The position numbers and the translations under genes are program-made. Below the pieces are notes generated by a model. That model saw only the letters and a program-made list of their open reading frames with translations, ran no database searches and was not told the origin of the DNA. Shown piece after piece: positions 1 to 12,200 of a DNA stretch of 64,000 nt. The stretch spans positions 1,736,001 to 1,800,000 of the forward strand of contig OZ017755.1 in the NCBI GenBank assembly GCA_963969365.1, in the 5' to 3' direction. The first letter of the stretch is position 1. Every line of letters begins with the position of its first letter. Source of the stretch: Asterochloris sp. CNOR1. Lineage: Eukaryota; Chlorophyta; Trebouxiophyceae; Trebouxiales; Trebouxiaceae.

Positions 1-125
1 CAGTAGGTCATGGCTTTCGGGTGTACGGCATCTTGTCTCACTACTCATTCTGTAACCTGTCTGGCCCTTGCAGCTTTTGATGGCCTGCTGACCCATTATG
101 CGACAACAGAGGTGCTGCTGTGCAG

Positions 126-3100
126 AACAAGCCGCTGGTGAACAAAGTGGTCATGGTGGCCTTTCCTGGCTTGGACTTGCAGGCGTATGATGCCCACAAG
201 GTGATGCTGCTGCCTGCCATGCCTTTATGGCAGCTTCTTGAGCTGATCAGCTGTGCTGGTGGCTATGCCAGGCCTGGTGTGCTGACGCAATGGGCAACTC
301 ACTTGTTCCTGCAGTACCCTGGCTTGCTGGCCCGCAGTCAGCCCCGCTAAGGTGGTGTTGCACTTGCTGCAGGCCACCATGCTGAACCTCCAGAGCTTTG
401 GCAAGCCAGCAACAGTGCTGGCTAAAAACGCCAGTGTCCGCAACGGTGAGACCTCTTGTCAGCTCGGCCTGAGGCATCTCATTGGTCACAACATGGGAAA
501 GGGGGCAAAATCACAGCCCCCCAATGCAGCCTCACCCCACATGCACAGTGTTGTGGAATGCTATACGGCAGATGCCTGCCTCTCATGCATGTCGGCCATA
601 TCCCATCTCAGTCCAGTTGGGATTCGCGTTGCAGGTGCCACCATTGCAGCCCTCTTCACAGTGCCCAAGAAGCAGCAGAAGCCCGGCAAGGGACAGGCCC
701 AGCAGCAGCCTGGCAGCGCCACCAAGCCAGCAGCAGAGCCCTGCACGCCACCTTTCCCGCCCTCGCACTACCTGCTGTCAGTGGACGAGATGCAGTGCAA
801 CAGCTATCCTCTGCCGGTGGCTGATGAGGAGGGTACCATGGTGTGCCCAGAGGAGTTTTTGGCCACCCAGCTAGCTGGTGAGTCTGCATGTAGAGCGTGG
901 ACGGGATGTCCCTGACCAGCAGCCGCACCTGCAGGTCTGCACCAGGTAGCCTGGCAACACAGAGGTACTGACCCTGGTGCTTCTCAATGCAAGCTGCTTG
1001 CCAGGCTTCTGCGCAACAGAAGCTGGCATGCTGCACTCCAGATGTGTGTAAGCATACAGAGGACAAAGTCATCGCAACTTGGGGCTGGCACCTGCTCAAC
1101 AGCAGCTGCCATTGTGTTGCTTAGGTGCCTAATGCTAACAAGCGCTGTGCATGTAGAAGAAAACACCCATGTCACGACTCTGCAGCCATGGGCTGCACAG
1201 TGGCTGCCTGCATGATGCAGAGACATGTGACCTGCTTGCTGCTGTACATGCAGAGGGTAAGCCCCGCCATGAGCTCGTGGCTGTGGATTGCGAGATGTGC
1301 ATCACTGAGGCGGGGCAAGAGCTGACCCGCGTGTCTCTGGTGGGCAGAGAGGGCCAGGTGAGAGGCTGCACATTCAAAGTGTCTTCCCCGTTATTTGTTG
1401 CGCCTTGGCTGCCTTCACACGCACTGCTGCAGCAGCATGTCCTGACGGCTGCACTGGATGAGACGGCCTCCTACAACTGCCACACTGCACAGCGCCTGCC
1501 CTTTGCCAAGCCCTGCAGCACCTGTCTTGCACCTCAAAGCCAGAACAGTCCACAGAGGCAGCTTGCATCTTAGAGTGGCTTCTGTTGGAGAGTGAAATGT
1601 GGCTGAGTGGGGATTACGATGACCAGATTCACAACTTTGCTATGACTGTGTGAGAATTGTGTGCCTGTCTTCAAGCAATGTGCCCTGTGTGGTTGCAGCT
1701 GCTGCTTGATGAGCTGGTCAAGCCAGACAAACCCATCAGGGACTATGCCACACGCTTCAGCGGCATCAATGCGGCCATGCTGGAAAAGGTATGCGGTCTT
1801 CAAGAACACATGACTGATGCTGTGTTGTCGCTGGTACCCTGCCAGCCACATTGCACTTAGAGCCGCTTTAGGGGCTCAGACATCGTGCTCTGCACTTTGC
1901 ACCAGCTGGCCAGGCATTCTGCTGCAGGTGTGGCTGCAGTGCATGCCTGACCTCGTCGTGCCGTGTTTTACTTGCATGCTGTGATGCATGGCCATGGCGT
2001 ACTGCAGGGCACCGTGTCAGATCCTTGCTGCCTTCAGGCAACTGCGTGCAGTGCGCATGCACTGGGAGGGCCTGTTGCCTCAGGGCAGCTGATGCGCACA
2101 CCAGCCACAAGCAGAGCCTCTGCTGTGCTCTGCCTAATCACAGGTGCCTTCTGCGGGGGTCTGCTCCTTGAAGAGTCCCCATTCTTTGCTGCAGGTGGAC
2201 ACCACTCTCCCCGAGGTGCGCAAGCGCGTGTGCCAGATGGTGTCAGCCGAGACCATCCTGGTCGGGCATGGGCTGGAGAATGACTTGGCCGCCCTCAAGC
2301 TCCTGCATGCACGCTGCATGGACACAGCCCTTCTGTTCCCACACCCGCGGGTGGGCTGCTGTGCTGCATACGCTTGATTGCTGTTCTCAGGCATGAGGGC
2401 AAGCTCCTGCATGCCTGCTGCACACATACCCGCCTGTCTCCCCCCCTCAGGATTGCTGGGCTCAATAGCGCCACCTGCATGTAGCACGGTGTAGCACCAG
2501 TATGCTACACAGATGTATGCAGGGCCCTCCTCAGGCATGCCTGTGCTTGCCAAGAGCTGACTGCAGCTCCAGGAGGTCCATTGTGGACCGGCAATGCCTC
2601 CCTCTGTCGTGCACAAAGATGCTGGCAATGCATCATGTGCAGGTCCCGCAAGAAGGGGTCCCTCCCACTGGGCACCCGCTTACATCAATCCCGGGCACAG
2701 TGGTCCATGGCTTGCTGCCTGCAGGGCCCGCCCTACAAGCCATCCTTGAAGGTGCTGGCTGAGCGTTTCCTGAAGCGCCCCATCCAACAGGGCAGCCACG
2801 ACTCCATCGATGATGCCAAGGCTGCCATGGACCTGGCCCTCCTCAAGATCAGCCATGGCCCCAGCTACGGGACAAGTGAGCCCACCTGCTGCTCCTCCCA
2901 CACATCAGTTGCAGGAGAAGAGAGCACACGAGGGCAGTAATGCATGTCAGCCGGCCTTGCCCTTGCTGACCAGGCGGGCCAGCCTGCAGCTCATGTGCTC
3001 GGCGACACAGCCATTCTCCTCTCGCCGCAGATCAGACCTGACACGAGGTGAAGGGCACCAGGAAACACACGGCTGACCCTGTCTGGCGACCTGCAGGTTC

Positions 3101-5672
3101 AGGCATGAGTGAGGCGGGGCAGCGCCTGCTGGATGTGCTGCAGACCAGCCAGCGGAGGTGTGCCCTGGTGGACCGCATGGACATGCTGCAACGCCATACC
3201 ACTGGTGAGCGGGCTGGGAGCTTGTTGGGCACATAAGGTTGCTGCCACAGCTGCCTCCCGCTGGAAATCAGTGGTGTGTGGGCCTGCATGCCATTGAGGA
3301 CTGCCTCCAAGGTAGATTTCTGGCTGCCAGCATGACAGGCTGCGCTGAGGTGCACCTCAAGCTGGGCTGCCCCAGCTGCAGTGGCAGCCGTGCTTGGCAC
3401 CATCTCTAAGGCTAACAGCGTCACCCCCTGCAGCATCGTCTCAGCCAGCGCCATCTCTCTGACGCGCTGCTTCGTGTGACAGACACTTCCTCAGGCTGAG
3501 CTGCGTCCCACCCCCTGCAGGCTCTGCCAGTGCCATCCCCATTACAGACGATGCTGAGGCAGCTGCACGGGCAGCCAAGGAGGCTGGCAACCCCCACACA
3601 CACTTTGTGTGGACCCAGCTGCGCACGCTCAGTGCCTTCAACGAGCAGCGGGCCGCCGGTGAGTCTGCTATGTGAGGCACGGCATGTCCTGTGCAGCCAC
3701 TCAGCTTGCTTGTGAGCAGGGACGGTCCTGGCATGCACCGCGATGGGCACATCTTGGGGGATGACGGCTGCCTCCGTCGAGGGATGCAGTCTGCTCCCCT
3801 GACCATGGGAGCTCTGCAGCTCACAAAGGTGCACTCCTTTGAGGGTGTTGCTTGCAAAGACGTAATGACTGGGCACTTGTGCAACAACATTTGATGCCGT
3901 GAGCCTCCAACTGCATGACAGCCTCTTGGAAGGGTGTACAGGACAAACCTCTGGCACGCTTTGCTCACCATCAACAGCCTACACAACGCCACCGCCCATC
4001 TGCAGGTGCACGTGAGGCACACATGAAGCAGATTGCTGTCCAGCAGGCAGCTCTTGAAGCAGATGAGGTGGCATCCGCAGAGACTGAGGCAGGGGCACGG
4101 GCTGCACCTGACACCCCAGCTGCCAAGCGCCTTAAGACAGGCACCCCCGCCGACCAGGTCTCGGTGCGGCAGGTGGTCACAGCAGCAGCCCTGGCCTCAA
4201 AGCCAGCCGGGAACGCTTTGGATCAGGCTGCTGAGTTGTCGGCAGGGCAGCAGCTGCCACCCCAGGCTGCACAGCAGACCGCCCCAGCTGCTGCTGGGGG
4301 CCACGCCCAGCCTGCGCAGCAGCTGGCTGCCCACAACTCTGCTTCAGCTGCCAATGGGCTGCCAGATGATGCCCCGTCTGCAGCTGCGTGTCAGACAGCT
4401 GTGAGGGCAGGGGCTGCGCCTGCGGGGAGGCACTGGCAGCAGCTGGCAGCTGAGGTGGAGGCAGCAGCGATGCGGCCGGCACCCCCCTCATGGGGCTCCC
4501 TCAAGAGGAAGCAGCCTGAGAATGCAGCGCCAGCAGCTGTGGTGCCGCCCCAAGCAGTCGGCACTGGGGGTCAGCAGCCGGCAACTTTCGAGGGCACAGG
4601 GCAGGTTGGCGATACTGGGGGCTCTGGCGCCGGGGCAGCATGCAACGGCACAAAGCAGGTGGGTAGCTGCCTGTGTGGGCACCTTTGAACTGTGCCTCTT
4701 GAGCATTGGGAGCAAGCAGTCACGCGTGTAGGATGTCTCGATATGCAAGGGCTGTCTGGCATTGTGTGTCTCATCTGCAGCCTGCTGCAGATGAGGTCCT
4801 GCTCTGGGCGGCCTGCAGGGGCTCTGGTTGCCGCAGCTGCAGGACCCTGCAGCTGCAGGTGGCCATATCCTTCGTGCTTTCCAGCAGGCATTCATTGTTG
4901 CTGTGCATATAAGCCTGACGTCTGGTGGGGCTGGCTGTGATACCCACGATGTGGGATTGGACAGTGTGCATGGAGTTCCACACCCTGTGTTGACACCAAA
5001 AGACAATGACGCTTTGCAGGTGCCCAGGCCACGCATGGACTTTGGTGAGGATGGCCTCAGGGCCATCCTCGCCACAGCAGACTGCCAGCTGGGGGCCATC
5101 TATGATGGCCTGCCCGCCAACGCCATGCTTGTGGTCTACACCTGCCAAGGGGACACAGCAGAGTGCCGCCGGCTGCAGGTGAAGCTGGGAGGCTTGCTCT
5201 GGGGTGTGCGCTCCTTGCAAGCACATCAGGGGCAGGGTTGCCTGTCAGCTGATGTCACATGTTTGTGGTGTGCGCCTGGCAGGTGATCGCAGCAGACTGT
5301 CCACAGGCTGTAGGTCAGCCTGAGGTTGGGAGGCTCCCACAGGGTGACGTGCATGCGGTCCAGCCGCCCGCACAGGGCTGTCCAGGCGGCTGCAGGCGCA
5401 GTCGTGGTCATGCTTGAGAGACTGCATGTGCTTCATGTCGAGGAGACTGGGCCAGCCTGATGCTTCCACCTTGACTGTAGCACAGCTGAGCGCCTGCAGC
5501 CCCCCTCCCACTCTGATCTGCCCTGCTGCAGGAGCTCAAGTACAAGCGCCTGCAGGGAGGCTGCGGCATGAAGCCCTGGGATGACGTCGCAGAGTCAGAG
5601 CTGTCTGCATTGATCTCCAGAGTGTCCCGTGCCCTCTGCTTTGTCACAATCAAACACCCTGAAACACCTTGA
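126..5672 (+). CDS. DEDDh RNA exonuclease, REXO5/SDN5-like (5' partial)
   Basis: Predicted 3'-5' RNA exonuclease of the Rex1/REXO5 (NEF-sp) and plant small RNA degrading nuclease 5 type, probably nuclear or nucleolar and acting on RNA 3' ends. Twelve exons read in phase: 126-200, 373-445, 650-877, 1254-1357, 1699-1788, 2195-2350, 2725-2875, 3097-3204, 3521-3658, 4006-4658, 5020-5178, 5532-5672 (about 691 residues here). The first placed exon matches the N-terminal NKPLV..KVV block of plant relatives, so earlier exons lie upstream of the window. Catalytic residues are visible: AVDCEM (D and E) in exon 4, VGHGLENDL (D) in exon 6, and HDSIDDAKAAM (H and D) in exon 7. Exon 10 encodes a long Ala/Gln/Pro-rich, probably disordered insert. 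Exons 11-12 form a small C-terminal domain ending HPETP-stop. Function follows from the family; substrate is unknown. Confidence 0.85.
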
Positions 5673-6692
5673 AGATTGGTGCCTGCAATTCAGCAGCCTC
5701 CAAACCGGTGTCATGGCCATTGGCTCAGAACAAGGGCGGGGACTTGATGCCACCTCTGTGTGCAGTGACTAGCAGGGCTTAGCACCGGTGAAGACATGCT
5801 GGCGCTGGTGTGGAGCTCTTAGTGGACACCATCATGTAAGGTCTTGCTGCACTTTTGGCCTTATTTTGCGGTGTCTGTGTGCAAGCATGTTGCATCAGGC
5901 AGACTCAGATACATCCAGACAAGGGGCCATCTTTCAGAGCAGGGCCCTGGGGTTTGTGGCAGCTCAACGCACTCCCGCTGCTTTGGAGGCACGGAGTGCA
6001 ACACAGCACTTCCATGTTTGGGGCGGGGAGCCAGATCACTGCTTGGTTGCCACACCTCTTGTTCATGTCCAGAGCCTCCGCCAGAGCCTTCTTCACCTAA
6101 TGCATGGTCGATAGCAGCCTGTATGGTGTCAATCATGCGCTTGCCCTTCTCGAAGAGGGGCCATGGCTGCCATCAGCATTGCCAGCCTTCTAGATGTGCC
6201 CATTGTGCTTAGAGCCGCACGCCATCAGGGTGGCTACAATGCTGACTGACACTTTGATGCGGGCGGTGTCTCTCTTGCTGGCGCGCTTCACGTTGCAAAA
6301 TGATCATCAAATGCTGTTCAGCTTCTGGGTGATGGTCTTGGCGCTGCATCCGATGCTCTGGAGCCACGCTTCTGTCAGTGTGGGAATCAGGAAGCAGATT
6401 GCAAAGCAGGCGCCATGTTGTCAGCTACTCAGGCATGTCATGCCTGCTAAAGAGGCGGATGTCTGCCCACCTGCGCGCATGAATGGTGTCTGCCTTGACA
6501 TTCTGTGCATCCTGATCAATGATTGTCTGGGCGACACACACGGCATTTGCATCATGCAGGCTAAGCCTTGTTGAGATCATGCTGCAGCCTTGTCATGCTG
6601 CAGCCTTGCTGTCTCCTGTTTGTGCCGGCCTGGGGAACCACAAAGTGCAGAGAGGTCAAACTTCAAAAGTAGTCACGTTTCATGGCAGGAGG
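5673..6692. other. Intergenic region with a decayed minus-strand ORF
   Basis: About 1 kb between two same-strand genes. It should hold the 3' UTR of the exonuclease gene and the promoter of the palmitoyltransferase gene. A 16-bp direct repeat of the type CATGCTGCAGCCTTG lies near 6580-6612. Minus-strand protein-like fragments are annotated separately. I see no intact gene. Confidence 0.5.
6010..6380 (-). pseudogene. Possible remnant of a coding sequence, unrecognised
   Basis: On the minus strand several adjacent stretches look protein-like but sit in different frames and are separated by stops: a piece with LTEAWLQSIGCSAKTI near 6310-6378, one with KRASKRDTARIKVSVSI near 6200-6290, PLFEKGKRMIDTIQAAI near 6115-6167, and ALDMNKRCGNQAVIWL near 6010-6075. 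No family is recognised. It may be a frameshifted gene or mobile-element remnant, or chance open frames in GC-rich DNA. Confidence 0.25.
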
Positions 6693-8976
6693 ATGCGCCT
6701 GCGCTGGGATAGAGTCAACAGCACCGTGATCGTTGTACTGAGCATCTTTGCCTTCGAGTACTTCACCTGTGTGGCCTGTGTGGTGAGCTTATACAAACGT
6801 GTTGCACCTGCTGCCTTGGTGTTGCTGCTGACTGCATTCTGATATGTGCTGCCAGGCCCTTTAGCACCAGCCAAAGGGTGTCCTGCACGCAGATTATTCC
6901 TTGGCTCAGCTACTCAGTTCCAGGCGCAACCAACCTTCTGGTCCTGACCTTGAACAGCCTCAGCGCTTTGAGTTGTTATCTGGCCTGTGTGCTCGGGGAC
7001 GCAGGCTCTGTGCCGGAGGGGTTCACACCTGACACAGAGAAGCAGGGGTCCATAGAAGTGAAGCGCAAGGTGGGTCTATGTTCAACAGCTGTCTGCACCC
7101 AACAATGCTCAAGTCGCCCCCAGGAAGCAGGAACACCAATCTGGAGCAGCCTGTGCATGCAAGAATGCCAGCCCAGATGCTGGGGTTAGTGCTGGCTGTG
7201 ATGCAAGCCACCCTGCATCTCTAGATGCGGACATCACGCAGGAAGATGCTGAGTGGGTGCTGTGCATGGAGCTTTCTGCAGGCTGTTGAACTGGCTTGCA
7301 AGCAGGCATGATTGGTGGCCGTATGTGATGCCTCCTCGCAGCCATTGTGTGTACTCCTGGTGGCAGCTGGCTGAACCCCTCGCTTGTTGTCTGCTGCAGA
7401 GTGGAGGTGGGCGCTTCTGCCAGAAGTGCCAGTGCTACAAGCCGCCGCGATGCCACCACTGCAGGGTGTGCCACCAGTGTGTGCTCAGGTGAGGCAGGCA
7501 GACTGGCACACCTGCATGTCGCTCAGGCAGAGCAGGTTGATATCAGCTGCCTGCTCCTATCAAATCCTGTTCATTCGAGCACCTTGCAGACGTTCCATCC
7601 CATCGCTCGATGCTGGAGGGCAAGCGGCGCAGCACTCCCTGTGCTTGGTTTGGCAGCCTGTACCGTTGCAGACCCCCAACATCAAACACCTTGACTCCTC
7701 AGAGCCCGCATACAGCGAGGGGTGGCAGATGTATTCATTCCGTGTATCAACTCTGAGCGCTACCCTTTCCCCTGCAGGATGGACCACCACTGCACCTGGA
7801 TCAACAACTGTGTGGGGCACTGCAACTACAAAGCCTTCATCCTCTTTCTGTTCTGTGAGTGCCTCAGCATCCAGTCCTCGCTGAGCTTTGGCATGGCAGA
7901 GGCAGCACAATTGCAGCATGGCCATGGCAGGCTGTGCTTCACACCTTCAGCTTGCCTGGCAGCCAGCACACTGCCTGAACAGTTCAGCCCTGAAGGCAGC
8001 TGTCGACAAAGCATTGAAGCATGCCCTGGGCTTTCAGCCTGTGCCCCCTACCGTTTGATAGCAGAGGCACACACTGACCCAGGTTCCTGTCTGCAGTTGT
8101 CAATGCAGCGGTGATGCACGCCTTGGGCTTGTTGGCTGCTCATGCCCTGCACCTGCTCAGCATGACAGTGGAGCACAGGCAGCATGTCATTCGCACGGGG
8201 CCCCGTGGAGAGGTCATGTCTGGCAGTGGCGGCATGGGCAGCGCCATCTTTTGGGCTCTACTGCAAGTGCGTTGCGTAACATGGTGCTACATCACTGCTG
8301 TTTGCCAGTGGCCTCGCCAACAGTAGCTATCACTGTCATTTGTAAGAAGTCGCAGCTTCCTTTTGTCACTTGTGAAGCATGCAGCTGCAGACCTTCAGGA
8401 CTGGATCTGAAGGCTGCATATCCTTGAAGCTCTGGGTCAATGTGACCTGTCAGAGCTCTGCAAGTGGTCACTCTTGTTGCAGCCTGCTGGCGCACATTTC
8501 CACACCATCCCTCAGTGCTGACGTGTTTGCTGCAGACACTGTGCACGGCATTCACGCTTCCGCTGGCCCTGGCTCTGGCCATGCTGCTGGTGTGGAATCT
8601 GTGGCTAGCTGCCCGGAACCTGACCACGATAGAGTTTCATGAGGTGAGCCATTGATCTGCTTGATCAAGACTGATACTTCATGCTTGAGCTGCCTTGCGT
8701 TTAGGGTCTGGCAATGTGGAGCGTGCCGCCTGCAGCTTGAATCACCACACTCCTGTGCAGGGCGTGACGGCCAAGAACCAGGCAGCCAGAAGTGGCACGC
8801 AGTATCAGCATCCCTACGACCTGGGGATTCTGCGCAATGTGCACGCCATCCTGGGGCCCAACGCAACCAACTGGTGCCTTTGCACCAGCAGTGCTCATGG
8901 AGATGGCCTGAGCTACACCACTATATGGGATGCACCACTGCCCAATGACGCTGACAAGCTTCTCAGCCTGACTTGA
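6693..8976 (+). CDS. DHHC-type protein S-acyltransferase (palmitoyltransferase)
   Basis: Transfers fatty acyl groups from acyl-CoA to cysteines of target proteins at a membrane. Seven exons, all in phase: 6693-6782, 6893-7069, 7400-7488, 7778-7854, 8097-8266, 8536-8643, 8761-8976, giving 308 residues. Exons 1-2 encode two membrane helices (around STVIVVLSIFAFEYF and TNLLVLTLNSLSALSC). Exons 3-4 encode the Cys-rich zinc-binding domain (FCQKCQCYKPPRCHHCRVC) and the catalytic MDHHCTW, followed by INNCVGHCNYKAF. Exons 5-6 hold two further helices, and the conserved TTxE motif appears as NLTTIE. This is a typical four-helix DHHC protein. The start is the first ATG just before the first helix. It follows the exonuclease gene in the same direction and converges with the ShKT gene. 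Confidence 0.92.
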
Positions 8977-9216
8977 AGGTCCCTGCTGCCTGTTTTCTGC
9001 ATTTTTTGCAATTGGGCTGTGCAAGCTGTGTCTGCATAGCTAGTTTGAAGTTGAAGAGAAGTTGTCCTCGCCAAGTTGAGGCCTATGGCGAGATGTAGCT
9101 CGGGACTCTGAGCATTCCGTTCTGGCTGCTGATGCACATCACAAGGTCACTGTTACACCAGGTTGCATTGCAGGTCAGAACTCTGTTGGTCATTCATGAT
9201 GCCATCATGTTTGTGG

Positions 9217-12200
9217 TCATAGTGGCAGACTACTGACAGAGCCCAGCCTGCGGCCTGTAGTGCTTGCTAGAGAAGGAGCTGCACAGGCGGGCGGCCCAGC
9301 TGGGCCCCAGCAGGGTGCAGCAAAGCAGTCAGAGGAGTCAATGGGGCGGGGGCCAGCAGCAGCACAGATTTCTTCTGGCACTGCTGTCATGTCGGGATTC
9401 AGGAGTTGGCAGCTCACAGCGCGGGAGCTGATGCCAGGGCCGCATTGCGTGCTGCAGTCAGAGAAGTCGCCAGCGACCCAGACGGCTGAGCAGGTGCTGG
9501 GGGCTGGCGCAGGAGCCTGAGCTGCAGGCGTGATAGCCTGAGAAGGAGATGCAGCAGAGGCATTGCCAGGTAGGGTGCACTGGCCGCAAGTGAGTGGGCA
9601 CACGGCCCTGCAGAGCAAACAAGAGATGCAAGCATGTCAAGCAGCCATCTGCACTGCACAGGTGGATCCTGTGTACTCGGCCTGCAGCCTGCAGGCCTGT
9701 GCAGCTTTCTGCAGATGAGAGCATGTCACTCTTGTTACCAGAGAACTGCAGTGCTGGCAGGCTTCAAGCTGCAGTCTCTGATTGACTCTGCACAGGCCAC
9801 ATGCACTGCCTGCAGCGCATGCGCAGCATGTTGCACGCAATCAGCATTCCACCACAGGCTCAGTATGAGCAGTGCCTGCCTGGCATGCAACAGCACATGC
9901 GTTCACAAGCGTACCCACCTGAAGAAGTCGCCAACCTGGCCACTCAGTTGGCAGTCAGTGGGGCCCTTTGTTGAGGTGTGGCAGATGGCGCTGCAGCCAG
10001 GGTCCCTGTCCTGACAGGTGCCCAGTGCTTGCTGGGAGGAGGTGGGCGCCTGGGGCAGCCCAACAGGTGCCAGTGCAGGGGCCGCCCCTGCTGCGGTGGT
10101 GGTGCTTGTGATGGCGCACCTGTTGCAGGAGCTGCTGCAATAACCAGTTGGGGTCTGAGGGGTTGTAATCAGCATGTAGGCGGCGCTGCAGCGGCCAGCT
10201 TCCACCTGCACAGGTTGTGAGTCGCTCAAAATGCTGCTGCACAAAAGTGAAGAGCTGAAGACAAGGAGCATCAGGGCTATGCTCGCTGGGAGGGCACTAT
10301 GGCTGTGCTCTGCAGTCAGGGTGCACAGGGCTGCATTCTGGTGCAGGAGCATAGTACTATAGCATGGCACAGCACACCTGCTGTGCACAGGTGTAGTTGC
10401 CTGGAGGAGGAATGTCTGGGCAGGTGGGTGCGGCCATACTCAGCTGAGGGGTCTCCGGCTCTGGCTGAGACCCATTCCCAGACACTGATATCAGAGGCAG
10501 CAGCTCTGCACAGAAAGCTATGATTGGGAAGCAGAGAGCCACAGGAGCAGCAAAGCAGTACCCCAGCTGGCAGAACCATTGCAGAGCACTGCACAAGTGA
10601 TTGGCAGAGGCAGCACAAGGCAGCAGTTCTACAGCACGCTTCCCACTGAATAGTGACAGCGGGGCACCAGTGAGTGACAATTGGAGCAGGTCTGCGCAGC
10701 AGCATGCTCATGTGGAGATCTGCGCACGAACCAGCTGACGCATCACAGTCGGACACAAGCAGATGCACTGCAAATTCAGCAACATAAGCGTTACCTGAGT
10801 CAGAGCCAGGGATGTTGCTGGCCTGATTGCGAGGAGGCCGCGCTGTCACAGCAGGAGATTTGCGCGCTGGTGTCGCAGGTGCGGCTGTGGAGATAGACGC
10901 AGTGGCAGATTGCGGGCTGGCTGCCATGGCAGAAATGGCAGATGGAGCGATTGTGGTGGCGGGAGCTGCAGCTGAGGGTCTTCCTGATGCGGCAGTGGTG
11001 GCTCCTGGCGCCATCGTGGTCGGCTGCCCTGAAGTGGTGCTGGGTGCAGCAGAGGGGACTACAAAGGTGGTGCGCAATTTTGCCATCGCCTGTGCCGTGG
11101 GAGCACCTGAGGGGGCTGCAGCAGTGGTGCGCAGTGCTGCTATCGGCTGCCCTGTGCTGCTGCTGGGCGCAGCGGGGAGAGCAGTAGTGGTTGTGCACGG
11201 TGCAGCTGTGGTGCTGAGCGGCGCCGCTGTGCTTGTGGTGGGGCCAGCTGTGCTACTGGATGTTGGGGTGGGTGCCATGGTTGCCGGAACTGACATTGCT
11301 ATTGTTGGCACTGATGTCAGGCCTGGGGCTGATGAAGAGGTTGTGACAGCTGGAGACAAGGAGAAGTTGGGGCGAGCGGTGGACGTCAAAGCTGCTGTGC
11401 TAGCTGCAGCTGTGGTGGCTGCAATTGTGGAGGGAGCAGCCGGAGGGATGGCAGCAGCCATGGTAGTGGCAGGCGCAGCAGTTGAGGTGGCAGGAGCTGC
11501 TCTGCTGATGGCAATAACCACAGCCGTGGTGCTGGGAACAGGGCTGGGGTAGGCAAGTGCTGCTGGCGTTGTGGCTGGAGCACCAGGTGTCGACACCACA
11601 CTGAAGTTTGCTGGGACAGTGCTGTTCATTGCTGGGGCTGCAGTTGGGGTGCCTGCAGGCACAACGATATGATCATGATGCGGGGCCATTGAAGCTGGTG
11701 GCAGCTGCAGATGTGGCTCAGTAAGGCTGGCGATGTTGAAATGGACAATGCTCAGGGCTGCGAACATGTCCAACCTGCAAGCCCTGAATGGCAGCAGCGC
11801 TGAGCTGGCAGGGAGGTACAGCAGTGCAGCAGGAGCCGCTGTCAAGGCACAATGCAGCGTGCCTGTTTGTGGGGTTGTCACAGGGGTGGTGCCAGCGGCT
11901 GGTGGTGGAGATGGAGCTGGTGTGGCGCCAGGGCAGCGATTACAGGACTTGGCACAGTAGATAATGGGAGCGTTGGGCGTACTGGGAGGTGGCAGGCAGA
12001 AGCCAGTGGCTGCCTGCAGGCATCACGGTCCCCATGACCTTGAGATGAAGATTCACTGAAGCCAGCTGCTTGTGCAGACAGAGTACTCTTTCAGGCCAGG
12101 TGAAGGCACTCTGTAGCAAGGCTGGCAATTGTCGCAGACTGTGATATGATGCATGGCTGAACTACAGCAGCAGAGTGCTTCAGACTTATGCATTAGTGCT

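Noticed and set aside
10827-11552. Long plus-strand open frame of 241 codons, Ala/Val-rich
   Set aside because: It is the antisense of the Thr/Ala/Pro-rich linker of the ShKT gene; the minus frame joins conserved cysteine domains in phase, the plus frame has no exon context.
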